A DNA stretch of 13,316 nt from Candidatus Aminicenantota bacterium (GTDB lineage: Bacteria; Acidobacteriota; Aminicenantia; UBA2199), in contig DAOWKX010000199.1 in the NCBI GenBank assembly GCA_030639705.1, forward strand, positions 1-13,316, written 5' to 3'. The number at the start of each line of letters is the position of its first letter. Position 1 is the stretch's first letter. Positions 1 through 7,113 of the stretch are shown here, in pieces. The translations under genes were made by a program, and so were the position numbers. A model generated the notes under the pieces. It saw nothing but the letters and a program-made list of their open reading frames with translations, had not been told where the DNA came from and searched no databases.

Positions 1-1
1 G

Positions 2-796
2 TCCAACCTGAAAATCGTACCGGTCACCACATCACCCGAAACTGGATTTCATCTTCCCGGGATATCTGAAATTGAAAACAAAATCACCCGAAATACCAAA
101 GCCATCATGATCTGTTCTCCTAATAATCCCACCGGGACCGTATTCACCAGAGAGGAAATCGAGCAGCTTGGCCAACTGGCCAAAAAACATGATCTTTTTC
201 TAATTGCCGATGAAGTGTATAAAGAATTTACTTATGACGGTGAAACCCATACCAGCATTTTGCAATTGGAAGGACTGGAGGATCGGGTGATTGTGGTGGA
301 TTCTATTTCCAAGAGATACTCTGCCTGCGGAGCAAGGATCGGTGCTGTGCTTTCAAAAAATTCAGAGGTCATGAAATCCATTCTGAAATTTGCCCAGGCC
401 AGGTTATGTCCCCCAGGCCTGGAACAAATCGGTGCCATCGGTGCCTACAAACTGCCTCCGGATTACTTCAGCGAAATCAGAAAAGAGTATCAGAAACGAA
501 GAGATATCCTCACCGATATTTTAACCTCCGATCAGGATATCCTGTTGAGAAAACCCGAAGGTGCTTTTTATATAATGGCAAAACTGCCGGTTGATGATTC
601 AGACAGGTTTGCCCGATGGTTGCTTGAGGATTTTTCAAGCCAGGGCGAAACAGTTATGGTGGCCCCGGGGGCCGGTTTTTATTCCACCCCAGGCAAAGGT
701 CATCAGGAAGTCAGAATCGCCTATGTGCTGGAAGCATCCAAACTGGAACGTGCCGGTCAGATACTCCTGGAAGCCCTCAATCAATATAATCAATAA
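2..796 (+). CDS. Class I/II PLP-dependent aminotransferase, aspartate aminotransferase-like (5' partial)
   Basis: A pyridoxal-phosphate aminotransferase whose first roughly 130 residues lie outside the window; the frame is open from base 2 and ends at TAA 794-796, giving 264 residues against about 390-400 for the family. In order one sees SPNNPTG with the conserved Asn, ADEVY with the Asp that contacts the PLP pyridine nitrogen and its Tyr, then SKRYSACGARIG, where the Lys codon (311-313) should form the Schiff base, and near the end VRIAYV with the Arg expected to bind the substrate carboxylate. The SKRYSACGARIG form resembles aspartate/aromatic aminotransferases of Bacteroidetes-like bacteria; that is memory of the family, not a search. 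The likely reaction is transfer between an amino acid and 2-oxoglutarate in the cytoplasm. The true amino donor cannot be fixed from this part. The ATG at 107 lies inside the domain and is not the start. About 140 non-coding bases separate it from the pseudopilin genes. Confidence 0.9.
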   Translation, partial: SNLKIVPVTTSPETGFHLPGISEIENKITRNTKAIMICSPNNPTGTVFTREEIEQLGQLAKKHDLFLIADEVYKEFTYDGETHTSILQLEGLEDRVIVVDSISKRYSACGARIGAVLSKNSEVMKSILKFAQARLCPPGLEQIGAIGAYKLPPDYFSEIRKEYQKRRDILTDILTSDQDILLRKPEGAFYIMAKLPVDDSDRFARWLLEDFSSQGETVMVAPGAGFYSTPGKGHQEVRIAYVLEASKLERAGQILLEALNQYNQ

Positions 797-923
797 GTTA
801 TTGAATATTATTCACTCCGGAATTCATCTTCTCTCTTCGCCCGTCACATTGACGAAAAAGAAAAAAGGAGCTCTCTTATTAGTTAATATATTGAAACAAA
901 AACTATAAAGTTTGGGGAAATTT

Positions 924-932
924 TGTTATAAT
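924..932 (+). promoter_or_regulatory. Extended -10 promoter directly before the pseudopilin start
   Basis: TGTTATAAT matches an extended -10 element (TGnTATAAT) exactly. No good -35 is seen at the right distance (TATAAA lies at 904-909), as is usual for extended -10 promoters. A transcription start six or seven bases downstream would fall at about 939, the A of the chosen pseudopilin ATG, so the message may have no leader. A GGGG run at 914-917 would be lost from such a transcript. Confidence 0.55.
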
Positions 933-938
933 ATGGGT

Positions 939-1328
939 ATGAACAAGGGCTTTAACCTGATAGAAATACTTATTGTCATGGTGATGATCGGCATTCTGGT
1001 GGTCATCATCATCCCCAGCTACAGGCATTCAGTCTTGAGGGCAAAAGAAGCTGTATTAAAAGAGAACCTGTTCCAAATCCGCGACGCAATTAACAAGTAC
1101 TATTTTGATAAGAAAAAATACCCCACTGAGCTGAATAATCTGGTGGCCTCCCGTTACCTTCGAGTCGTACCAGTTGATCCGATAACCAACCAGAAGACAT
1201 GGAGATTGATCAATCTGGAACCAGCCGACGATGAGGATTTTGACCCGGAATTAGTGGAAGGAATCATTGATGTGACCAGCCTGGCACAGGGTCATGCTCT
1301 GAATGGGACCAAATATTCAGACTGGTAA
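939..1328 (+). CDS. GspG-like major pseudopilin (type II secretion / type IV pilus-like)
   Basis: 129-residue pseudopilin. The N-terminus MNKGFNLIEIL fits the prepilin peptidase site: cleavage after Gly4, Phe at mature position 1, and Glu at mature position 5. A hydrophobic helix follows to about residue 27. The rest matches the GspG globular domain: an amphipathic helix with ENLFQIRDAINKYY, then KKKYPTELNNL, VPVDPIT, a Trp, an acidic stretch and a C-terminus ending in LNGTKYSDW, close to the usual ALDGTPYSEW ending. Such proteins are processed and assembled into a short periplasmic pseudopilus. The start at 939 places the leader at a normal four residues; TTG 912 or ATG 933 would lengthen it without need. 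It leads a compact group with the second pseudopilin (13 bases downstream) and lpxB. No other secretion genes are in the window, so the machine it serves is unknown. Confidence 0.88.
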   Translation: MNKGFNLIEILIVMVMIGILVVIIIPSYRHSVLRAKEAVLKENLFQIRDAINKYYFDKKKYPTELNNLVASRYLRVVPVDPITNQKTWRLINLEPADDEDFDPELVEGIIDVTSLAQGHALNGTKYSDW

Positions 1329-1341
1329 GATTTATAAAATA

Positions 1342-1851
1342 ATGATCATAAAATCAAATAATAAGGGATATTCATTATTGGCAGCCATTTTAGCCATAAC
1401 CATTTTTTCAATTTTGGTATTGGCTGCCAGGGCACACTGGGAAACTGAAATCCGGCGGGACCTTGAGGAAGAATTGATTTTTCGAGCCAGACAGTATGTG
1501 ATTGCCATTGAACGATATGTTAAAAAGAACCACAATCGGTATCCTGAAAATTTGGACATTCTGTTAAAAAAAAAATGCATTCGAAAAAAATATCCTGATC
1601 CAATGAGTGAAAGTGGAACCTGGAATATCGTCATGCGATCCCTGAAAGCCGGAACCAAGAAATTAATTATTGTTCCGGAAGAATACCTTGGAAAACTTCG
1701 GGGCAGAGCACGAATCATCGGAGTCTGTTCAACATCAAGGGCAGAAAGTTATAGAGAGTACCGTAAAAAAAAGCAATATCATGAATGGGCAATTTATCTG
1801 GGTGAAAAAGTTGAGGAAGAAATGCCCAAATTAGAATTCATCAATTTTTAA
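1342..1851 (+). CDS. Minor pseudopilin-like protein with non-canonical N-terminus
   Basis: 169 residues. NNKGYSLLAAIL followed by a hydrophobic stretch to about residue 28 looks like a prepilin peptidase site after Gly9, but mature position 5 is Ala instead of Glu. The body carries ETEIRRDLEEELIFRARQYV, then IERYVKKNHNRYPENL, KYPDPM, a Trp-containing strand, IIGVCSTSR, and HEWAIYL near the end. This arrangement is known for 'type II secretion system protein' partners of GspG in Acidobacteria-like and delta-proteobacterial genomes. The chosen ATG gives a short nine-residue leader; an upstream ATG at 1303 would overlap the previous gene. Ribosome binding is weak (GGTAAG). A run of ten A (1566-1575) lies in the Lys-rich part of the frame. 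Its stop shares one base with the lpxB start (TAATG), suggesting coupled translation. It is probably a pilus-tip or priming subunit; its role is inferred. Confidence 0.78.
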   Translation: MIIKSNNKGYSLLAAILAITIFSILVLAARAHWETEIRRDLEEELIFRARQYVIAIERYVKKNHNRYPENLDILLKKKCIRKKYPDPMSESGTWNIVMRSLKAGTKKLIIVPEEYLGKLRGRARIIGVCSTSRAESYREYRKKKQYHEWAIYLGEKVEEEMPKLEFINF

Positions 1852-3023
1852 TGAAAAATATCCTCGTCCTGGCTGCAGAAAATTCTGCAGAAAATTATGG
1901 CGCTCACATAATCGATCAGTTTAAAAAAAATGAAAAAGATGTTCATTTTTTTGGCGTGGGAGGGGACAAATTCACTGAGAGAGGCGTTGAAATTCTGCTT
2001 CACAACCGGGAATTTGCTGTTATCGGAATCATCGAAGTCATATCCAGTATCATTAAATTCAAACGATACATGAATTTTCTGATCAGGAAAGCTCGGGAAA
2101 AAAAAGCATCCGCTGCCCTGCTCATTGATTTTCCGGATTTCAATCTCCGGCTGGCAAAAAAATTGAAAAAGGCCGGCATTGATGTTTACTATTACATCAG
2201 CCCCACAGTCTGGGCCTGGAGATACTCAAGGGTGAAAACCATTAAAAAATTTGTCCATCACTTATTTATCATTTTTCCCTTTGAAAGGGAGATCTATGAA
2301 AGGGAAAAAATCCCCTTTACCTATACCGGTCATCCGTTATTACCGATGATTGAGATTAAAAAAACAAAACAACAATTCAAAAAACACTATAACCTAAAGG
2401 ATGATGAAGTGATAATCAGCCTGCTGCCCGGAAGCAGACCATCCGAGGTAAAGTTCATGCTTCCCGAAATGGTAAAAGCCATCGACCTGATGAAGAAAAA
2501 ATTAAATCCAAGGATATTCTTACTAAAGGCCTATACCATAGACATAGAAATAATAAGCGAATTGATAAAAAAGTCCGGTGAAAAAATCCAGATAATCGAC
2601 CAGAACCAGGGACATGATCTCATCAACTGTTCCGATCTGGTCATCACCACCTGTGGAACAGCCAATCTGGAAATTGCGATGATCGGAGTGCCATTTGTTG
2701 TGTGTTACCGTGTGCATTCACTGTCCTACTTGCTGGGCATTCATTTGGTAAAAATTAAGCTCTATTCTATTGTTAATATTTTAGCAAAAGAAAAAATTGT
2801 TCCTGAACTCATTCAAAAAAATTTCAAATCGGATAAAATTGTTGAAGAGGCCATGAACCTTCTGAAAAACAGGAAATTAAGAGAGCAAATGTTGATAAAA
2901 TTCAGGGAAATAAAGAAGATGTTAAAACAGGAGGCAGATCCATCTGAAATCATATATAAAAAATTGGCTGACGATTTATTTGGGGAAAAAATGGAATCCC
3001 TCGAATCAGAGCCAAAGCTATGA
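1851..3023 (+). CDS. lpxB: Lipid-A-disaccharide synthase
   Basis: 390 residues, close to the usual 380-390. LpxB is a peripheral inner-membrane GT19 glycosyltransferase joining UDP-2,3-diacylglucosamine to lipid X to give the lipid A disaccharide. Recognisable blocks in order: IDFPDFN (92-98, with the Asp93 region implicated in catalysis), ISPTVWAW (116-123), TGHPLL (159-164), LLPGSRPSEV (191-200), TTCGTANLE (266-274), CYRVHSLSYLLG (285-296), VNILA (308-312) and PELIQ (318-322). The N-terminal loop is unusual: the family motif AGExSGD reads AAENSAE here (residues 8-14), both Gly changed to Ala and Asp to Glu. No Shine-Dalgarno precedes the ATG, which overlaps the TAA of the pseudopilin gene by one base, so translation is probably by reinitiation. 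This makes an outer membrane with lipid A likely. Other lpx genes are not in the window. Confidence 0.93.
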   Translation: MKNILVLAAENSAENYGAHIIDQFKKNEKDVHFFGVGGDKFTERGVEILLHNREFAVIGIIEVISSIIKFKRYMNFLIRKAREKKASAALLIDFPDFNLRLAKKLKKAGIDVYYYISPTVWAWRYSRVKTIKKFVHHLFIIFPFEREIYEREKIPFTYTGHPLLPMIEIKKTKQQFKKHYNLKDDEVIISLLPGSRPSEVKFMLPEMVKAIDLMKKKLNPRIFLLKAYTIDIEIISELIKKSGEKIQIIDQNQGHDLINCSDLVITTCGTANLEIAMIGVPFVVCYRVHSLSYLLGIHLVKIKLYSIVNILAKEKIVPELIQKNFKSDKIVEEAMNLLKNRKLREQMLIKFREIKKMLKQEADPSEIIYKKLADDLFGEKMESLESEPKL

Positions 3024-3028
3024 TAAAT

Positions 3029-3058
3029 TTGACTTTTCTATTTCAATTTGTTTATAAT
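3029..3058 (+). promoter_or_regulatory. Sigma70-type promoter for dnaK
   Basis: TTGACT (3029-3034) and TATAAT (3053-3058) are separated by 18 bases, a near-consensus housekeeping promoter just after the lpxB stop. The start would be near 3065, leaving a leader of about 90 bases. No CIRCE inverted repeat (TTAGCACTC type) and no sigma32-type CCCCAT element is seen, so heat control by HrcA or sigma32 is not evident. Confidence 0.75.
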
Positions 3059-3064
3059 AGACCA

Positions 3065-3124
3065 ATGTTCATTATTTTTTATTCAATGGATTATGGGCAG
3101 AGAAGATACCTGATCCGCTATTAA
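3065..3124 (+). other. Possible 19-codon upstream ORF at the dnaK transcript 5' end
   Basis: An ATG sits at the predicted +1 of the dnaK promoter and opens a frame of 19 codons (MFIIFYSMDYGQRRY then LIRY) ending in TAA at 3122-3124. It is out of frame with dnaK, and 29 bases separate its stop from the dnaK ATG. It has no Shine-Dalgarno and would need leaderless initiation. It may be chance; it is listed because the ATG coincides with the predicted start site. Confidence 0.15.
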
Positions 3125-3153
3125 TTTTAAAAAACGAAGAAGGAAAGGTGATC

Positions 3154-5118
3154 ATGGGAAAAATAATTGGTATTGATTTGGGTACAACCAATTCAGTGGT
3201 GGCGGTATATGAATCGAAAACCCCGGCGATTATCATCACCCCGGAAGGAGACCGGATTTTACCCTCGGTTGTCGCATTCAACCAAAAAGAAGAAAGACTG
3301 GTGGGGAATCCGGCCAAAAGTCAGCTGATCACCAATCCGGAAAATACCATCTACTCGGTTAAAAGATTGATGGGAAAGCGATTCTCAGAAATCGAAACCT
3401 ATCTGGATCAATTCAGCTATGAGCTGATTAAAGGCAAGGATGACACCATCAAGATAAAAATCAAAAACAAATTATTTTCCCCTGAGGAAATCTCTGCCAT
3501 GATTCTGGAAAAACTCAAAGAATCGGCCGAACAATACCTTGGCTCAAGAATTGAAAACGCTGTTATTACCGTACCTGCCTATTTCAATGACTCTCAGAGA
3601 CAGGCCACCAAGGATGCCGGTGAGATTGCCGGATTGCATGTCACCCGAATTATCAACGAGCCAACTGCCGCCTCTCTGGCTTTTTCACTGGATTTGAAAA
3701 GAAAATCAAAGGTGGTGGTCTATGATTTCGGAGGCGGAACCATCGATATATCATTCCTGGAAGTGGATAAAGAAATCATCAAGGTGGTGGCAACAGCCGG
3801 CAACAGTAATCTGGGTGGAAATGATTTTGATATATTATTAACCCAAGTATTGATCGATGAATTCAAAGAGGAATACAATGTCGACCTTTCCAATAATAAA
3901 CTGGCGGTCCAGAGAATCAGAGATGCGTCTGAAATTGCCAAAAAAGAGCTGTCAAGCCTGGATGCCTGTGAAATCAATCTGCCTTTTATGGCGGACTCAG
4001 AAGATGGTCCCATCCATCTGGTAAGATACATCAGCCGAAATGAATTCGCAAATCTGATTATGAAAAAAGTGGACGAAACCATTGAAATAATGAAGTTTTT
4101 ACTGGAAAACGCCAATACCGAGATTAAGGAAATAGAGGAAATACTTCTGGTAGGAGGGTCCACACGTATTCCTCTGGTTCAATCAAAGGTCAAAGAATTT
4201 TTCAAAAAAGAGTCCAATAAAAAAATCAATCCGGACGAGATCGTGGCCCTGGGTGCTGCCATTCAGGGAGCCATTACCAAAGGGGAAACCAAAGATATGC
4301 TGCTTCTGGATGTCATCCCCCTGGCTCTGGGAGTTAAGACATTAGGGGGTGCTTTCACGAGAATTGTTGATGCCAATACCACAATCCCGACTGATCGCAG
4401 TCTGGTATTTTCAACGGTTGAAGATAACCAGAGCGAAGTTGAAATCAATGTATTCCAGGGCGAACGGGAAATCGCCGAAGAAAATAAGTTGCTGGGAAAA
4501 TTCTCATTAAGAGGCATCAATCCAGCGCCCAAAGGAGTCCCAAGAATCGAGGTCGACTTCAATATCAACATAAACGGAATTTTAACCGTTACAGCTATCG
4601 ATCTCTCCACAAAACAGAAAAAAGAAGTCGTCATATCGCAATCGGGATTGTTATCCCAGGATGAGATAAAGGCAGTAAAAAAACAAGCGGATAAATACAA
4701 AAAAGCAGATCTGGAAAGAAAGCAGCTCATCACCAAAAAAGCCAGTATCTTCAATCATATTTATGCCATTGATCAATGCTTAAATAACCTGGATCTGGAA
4801 CCGGAAATCAAAGAAGAGTGTAAAACTGCCATCGAAAGAGCCAACATTGAGGTTGAAAAAGAAAACATCGAGGAATTAAACAAAATTGGCCAGCAACTTC
4901 AAGAAATAAGCAGCCGATTAAATTCCATGTTGAAATCAGTTCCCAAAACCACTGAAACAAAAGAAATTAAAATTCCAGACCAAGAAAAATCTTCACAAAT
5001 GGATAAAAAAGTGGATACCCGACCCCTTCAATATCAAAGAGAAAATAGAAACAAAGATTTTAAACAACAAAATATCGATATCCAGCCTATCAAATCCGAT
5101 CAGAATGAACCTGATTAA
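3154..5118 (+). CDS. dnaK: DnaK/Hsp70 family chaperone, divergent
   Basis: 654 residues from ATG 3154, chosen over GTG 3148 because it gives the standard MGKIIGIDLGTTNS and because AAGGA (3140-3144) lies nine bases upstream. The ATPase domain covers about 1-380, with Asp8, the VKRL region, INEPTAAS, YDFGGGTIDIS (190-200, including the Asp191 and Thr196 positions of the phosphate-binding loop) and LVGGSTRIP. The linker DMLLLD is at 381-386. The beta substrate-binding domain follows (LALGVKTLGG, NTTIP, FSTVEDNQ, FQGERE, GINPAPKG) to about 500, then the helical lid to about 600. The last 50 residues are charged and Gln/Asn-rich and lack the usual acidic EEVK/EEVD-like end. Departures from consensus include AGNSNLGG for NGDTHLGG and TAIDLST for SAKDxxT. 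No grpE or dnaJ is adjacent, so a second DnaK paralogue is possible. It uses ATP cycles to bind unfolded protein in the cytoplasm. Confidence 0.9.
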   Translation: MGKIIGIDLGTTNSVVAVYESKTPAIIITPEGDRILPSVVAFNQKEERLVGNPAKSQLITNPENTIYSVKRLMGKRFSEIETYLDQFSYELIKGKDDTIKIKIKNKLFSPEEISAMILEKLKESAEQYLGSRIENAVITVPAYFNDSQRQATKDAGEIAGLHVTRIINEPTAASLAFSLDLKRKSKVVVYDFGGGTIDISFLEVDKEIIKVVATAGNSNLGGNDFDILLTQVLIDEFKEEYNVDLSNNKLAVQRIRDASEIAKKELSSLDACEINLPFMADSEDGPIHLVRYISRNEFANLIMKKVDETIEIMKFLLENANTEIKEIEEILLVGGSTRIPLVQSKVKEFFKKESNKKINPDEIVALGAAIQGAITKGETKDMLLLDVIPLALGVKTLGGAFTRIVDANTTIPTDRSLVFSTVEDNQSEVEINVFQGEREIAEENKLLGKFSLRGINPAPKGVPRIEVDFNININGILTVTAIDLSTKQKKEVVISQSGLLSQDEIKAVKKQADKYKKADLERKQLITKKASIFNHIYAIDQCLNNLDLEPEIKEECKTAIERANIEVEKENIEELNKIGQQLQEISSRLNSMLKSVPKTTETKEIKIPDQEKSSQMDKKVDTRPLQYQRENRNKDFKQQNIDIQPIKSDQNEPD

Positions 5119-5144
5119 AAACTCCCGCTAAAAAAAAGTAAAAA

Positions 5145-7052
5145 ATGAAAAAATTCTATTTAACAACCCCTATTTATTATGTGAATGACATTCCTCATAT
5201 TGGCCATGCCTATACGACCATAATGGCAGATGTAATCAAACGCTACAAAACCCTGAGAGGATTTGAGGTATTTTTCTTAACCGGTACAGATGAACACGGT
5301 CAAAAAATCGAAAAGAGCGCTCTTCAGCAAAATATTACCCCGAAACAATTAGCAGATTCCGTTGTGATTCGATTTAAAGAGCTCTGGAAGATCCTTAACA
5401 TTGATTATGATAAATTTATCCGAACCACTGATGCTTATCATATTCAGGGAGTTCAAAAAATTTTCAAAAAAATTCACCAAAAGGGGGATATTTATCCTGG
5501 CACCTATAAAGGCCACTATTGCATTTCCTGTGAAAGTTTTGTCTCAGAAACCGCAACCGATACCGAAGATGGAAACAAAATTTGTCCGGATTGTGAGAAA
5601 AAAACCCAGCAATTAACAGAAAAATGCTATTTTTTCCGCCTGTCTGCTTATCAGGAGAAACTATTAAAGTTCTATCGAGAAAATCCGGATTTTGTGATTC
5701 CAAAATTCAGAATGAATGAAGTCGTTTCATTTGTAAGAATGGGATTAAAGGATTTGAGTATCTCCCGCTCAACGGTCAAATGGGGGGTTGAAGTTCCAGG
5801 CGATGAAGATCAAACCATTTATGTATGGTTTGATGCATTAAACAACTATATTACCGCCATTAATTTTCACCAAAACGGAGATGATTTCAAGAAATACTGG
5901 CCCGCAGACCTTCATATCATGGCCAAAGATATATTAAAATTTCATGCTGTATACTGGCCAGCTTTTCTCATGGCTGCTGAGATTAAGCCTCCCAGGCAGG
6001 AATTGATCCATGGATGGTGGTTAAAGGATGAAAAAAAGATGTCAAAATCAACCGGAAATGTGCTGGATCCATCCATTATTTTAAAATATTTCAGTTCCGA
6101 TGCCATCCGTTATTTTATGATGAGAGAAGCCTCAATTGGTGCTGACGGAAATTTCTCCCATCAGGGATTTATAAACCGGATTATTACCGATCTCACCAAT
6201 GATTGGGGAAACCTCATATCCAGAACCTATGGAATGGTAAAAAAATATTTTGATAATAACCTCAATGTCGCAGCAGAATACAGTAAAAACGAACAAATCA
6301 TAAAAGAAAAATATTTAAAACTCGAAAAAAATGTTTTATCACTTTTTGATGCTTATCAATTCAATAAAGGAATTGAAAAAATATTCGAATATATCAAAGA
6401 ATTAAACCGATATATTGTTGAATCCGAACCCTGGGCCCTGGCCAAGACAGAGAGTAAAACCAATGGCCTTTCCGGTATTTTGAAAACCCTTATCCGAGCG
6501 ATATTAAGCATCAATACTCTTCTATCTCCGATTATTCCCGAGTCAGCAGAAAAAGTAAATCAGTCCTGTAACTTTTTTAAAGCAGGAATCGGCTGGAAAG
6601 ATCCGGGTGAAGATATTATACTTAAAGGTATCGACCCATTGTTTCCCAGGGTAGCTATCGAAGATTTTTTTGCCGATGACAATAAAAAGGAGGAAAAACC
6701 CATGGACCAGAAAGAAGAAACAACCGGGTTGATTGAATTCGAAGAATTTAAAAAAGTTGAAATGGTTGTTGCCCAGGTCATTCACGCTGAAAGTGTACCC
6801 GATACCGATAAACTGATTCGATTGACAGTTAATACAGGCAGTGATGAAAGAACAATGGTCGCAGGCGTTTCCCCGTATTATAGCCCTGAAGATCTGCTAA
6901 ACAAAAAAATTATCATTGTTAAAAACTTAAAACCGGTCAAAATCAGGGGGATCATATCTCAGGGCATGATACTGGCAGCCTCAGATGCTGAGCAGAGACC
7001 TTACATCCCGATTATTCCTGACGAAACTCCGGTTGGTGCCATATTAACTTAA
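5145..7052 (+). CDS. metG: Methionine--tRNA ligase with C-terminal tRNA-binding domain
   Basis: 635 residues. MetRS activates methionine with ATP and loads it on initiator and elongator tRNA-Met. Class I signatures: HIGH at 18-21 and KMSKS at 298-302. Four cysteines as CxxC pairs (126/129 and 147/150) form a zinc knuckle in the connective peptide. The anticodon-binding helical domain runs from about 335 to 490, including NRYIVESEPWALAK. After an acidic/Lys-rich linker, residues about 530-635 form an OB-fold of the Trbp111/EMAP-II type (FKKVEMVVAQV, DKLIRLTV, VAGVSPYY, NLKPVKIRGIISQGMILAA). The ATG lies 26 bases after the dnaK stop in an A-rich stretch with no Shine-Dalgarno. By contrast, a strong one occurs inside the gene before Met520, at the start of the C-terminal domain. 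It is probably co-transcribed with dnaK, as no separate promoter is seen. Confidence 0.96.
   Translation: MKKFYLTTPIYYVNDIPHIGHAYTTIMADVIKRYKTLRGFEVFFLTGTDEHGQKIEKSALQQNITPKQLADSVVIRFKELWKILNIDYDKFIRTTDAYHIQGVQKIFKKIHQKGDIYPGTYKGHYCISCESFVSETATDTEDGNKICPDCEKKTQQLTEKCYFFRLSAYQEKLLKFYRENPDFVIPKFRMNEVVSFVRMGLKDLSISRSTVKWGVEVPGDEDQTIYVWFDALNNYITAINFHQNGDDFKKYWPADLHIMAKDILKFHAVYWPAFLMAAEIKPPRQELIHGWWLKDEKKMSKSTGNVLDPSIILKYFSSDAIRYFMMREASIGADGNFSHQGFINRIITDLTNDWGNLISRTYGMVKKYFDNNLNVAAEYSKNEQIIKEKYLKLEKNVLSLFDAYQFNKGIEKIFEYIKELNRYIVESEPWALAKTESKTNGLSGILKTLIRAILSINTLLSPIIPESAEKVNQSCNFFKAGIGWKDPGEDIILKGIDPLFPRVAIEDFFADDNKKEEKPMDQKEETTGLIEFEEFKKVEMVVAQVIHAESVPDTDKLIRLTVNTGSDERTMVAGVSPYYSPEDLLNKKIIIVKNLKPVKIRGIISQGMILAASDAEQRPYIPIIPDETPVGAILT
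6687..6704 (+). promoter_or_regulatory. Internal ribosome binding site and start before the MetRS C-terminal domain
   Basis: AAGGAGG (6687-6693) is followed after eight bases by ATG 6702-6704, in frame with metG (Met520). Initiation here would yield a 116-residue protein beginning MDQKEETTG and holding only the OB-fold tRNA-binding domain, like free-standing Trbp111/CsaA-type proteins. It is the best Shine-Dalgarno on the plus strand of this window, while the metG start itself has none. The Lys-Glu-Glu coding of the linker could produce it by chance. Confidence 0.4.
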
Positions 7053-7113
7053 AAGACCGTAAGGATACCTGAATTCAATTTCATGAATCCAAAAAAAAAC
7101 ATAAAGATCTGAA

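Noticed and set aside
912..938. Upstream TTG 912 or ATG 933 as pseudopilin start
   Set aside because: Would overlap the extended -10 and lengthen the short leader; MNKG before the cleavage site fits the family best.
1332..1718. 128-codon minus-strand frame opposite the second pseudopilin
   Set aside because: Mirror of a convincing pseudopilin gene; no ribosome binding site.
3024..3153. CIRCE or sigma32 control of dnaK
   Set aside because: No TTAGCACTC/GAGTGCTAA pair and no CCCCAT-type -10 in the leader.
4263..4754. 163-codon minus-strand frame inside dnaK
   Set aside because: Antisense to conserved dnaK coding sequence; Ser-rich translation is typical of a reverse-frame shadow.
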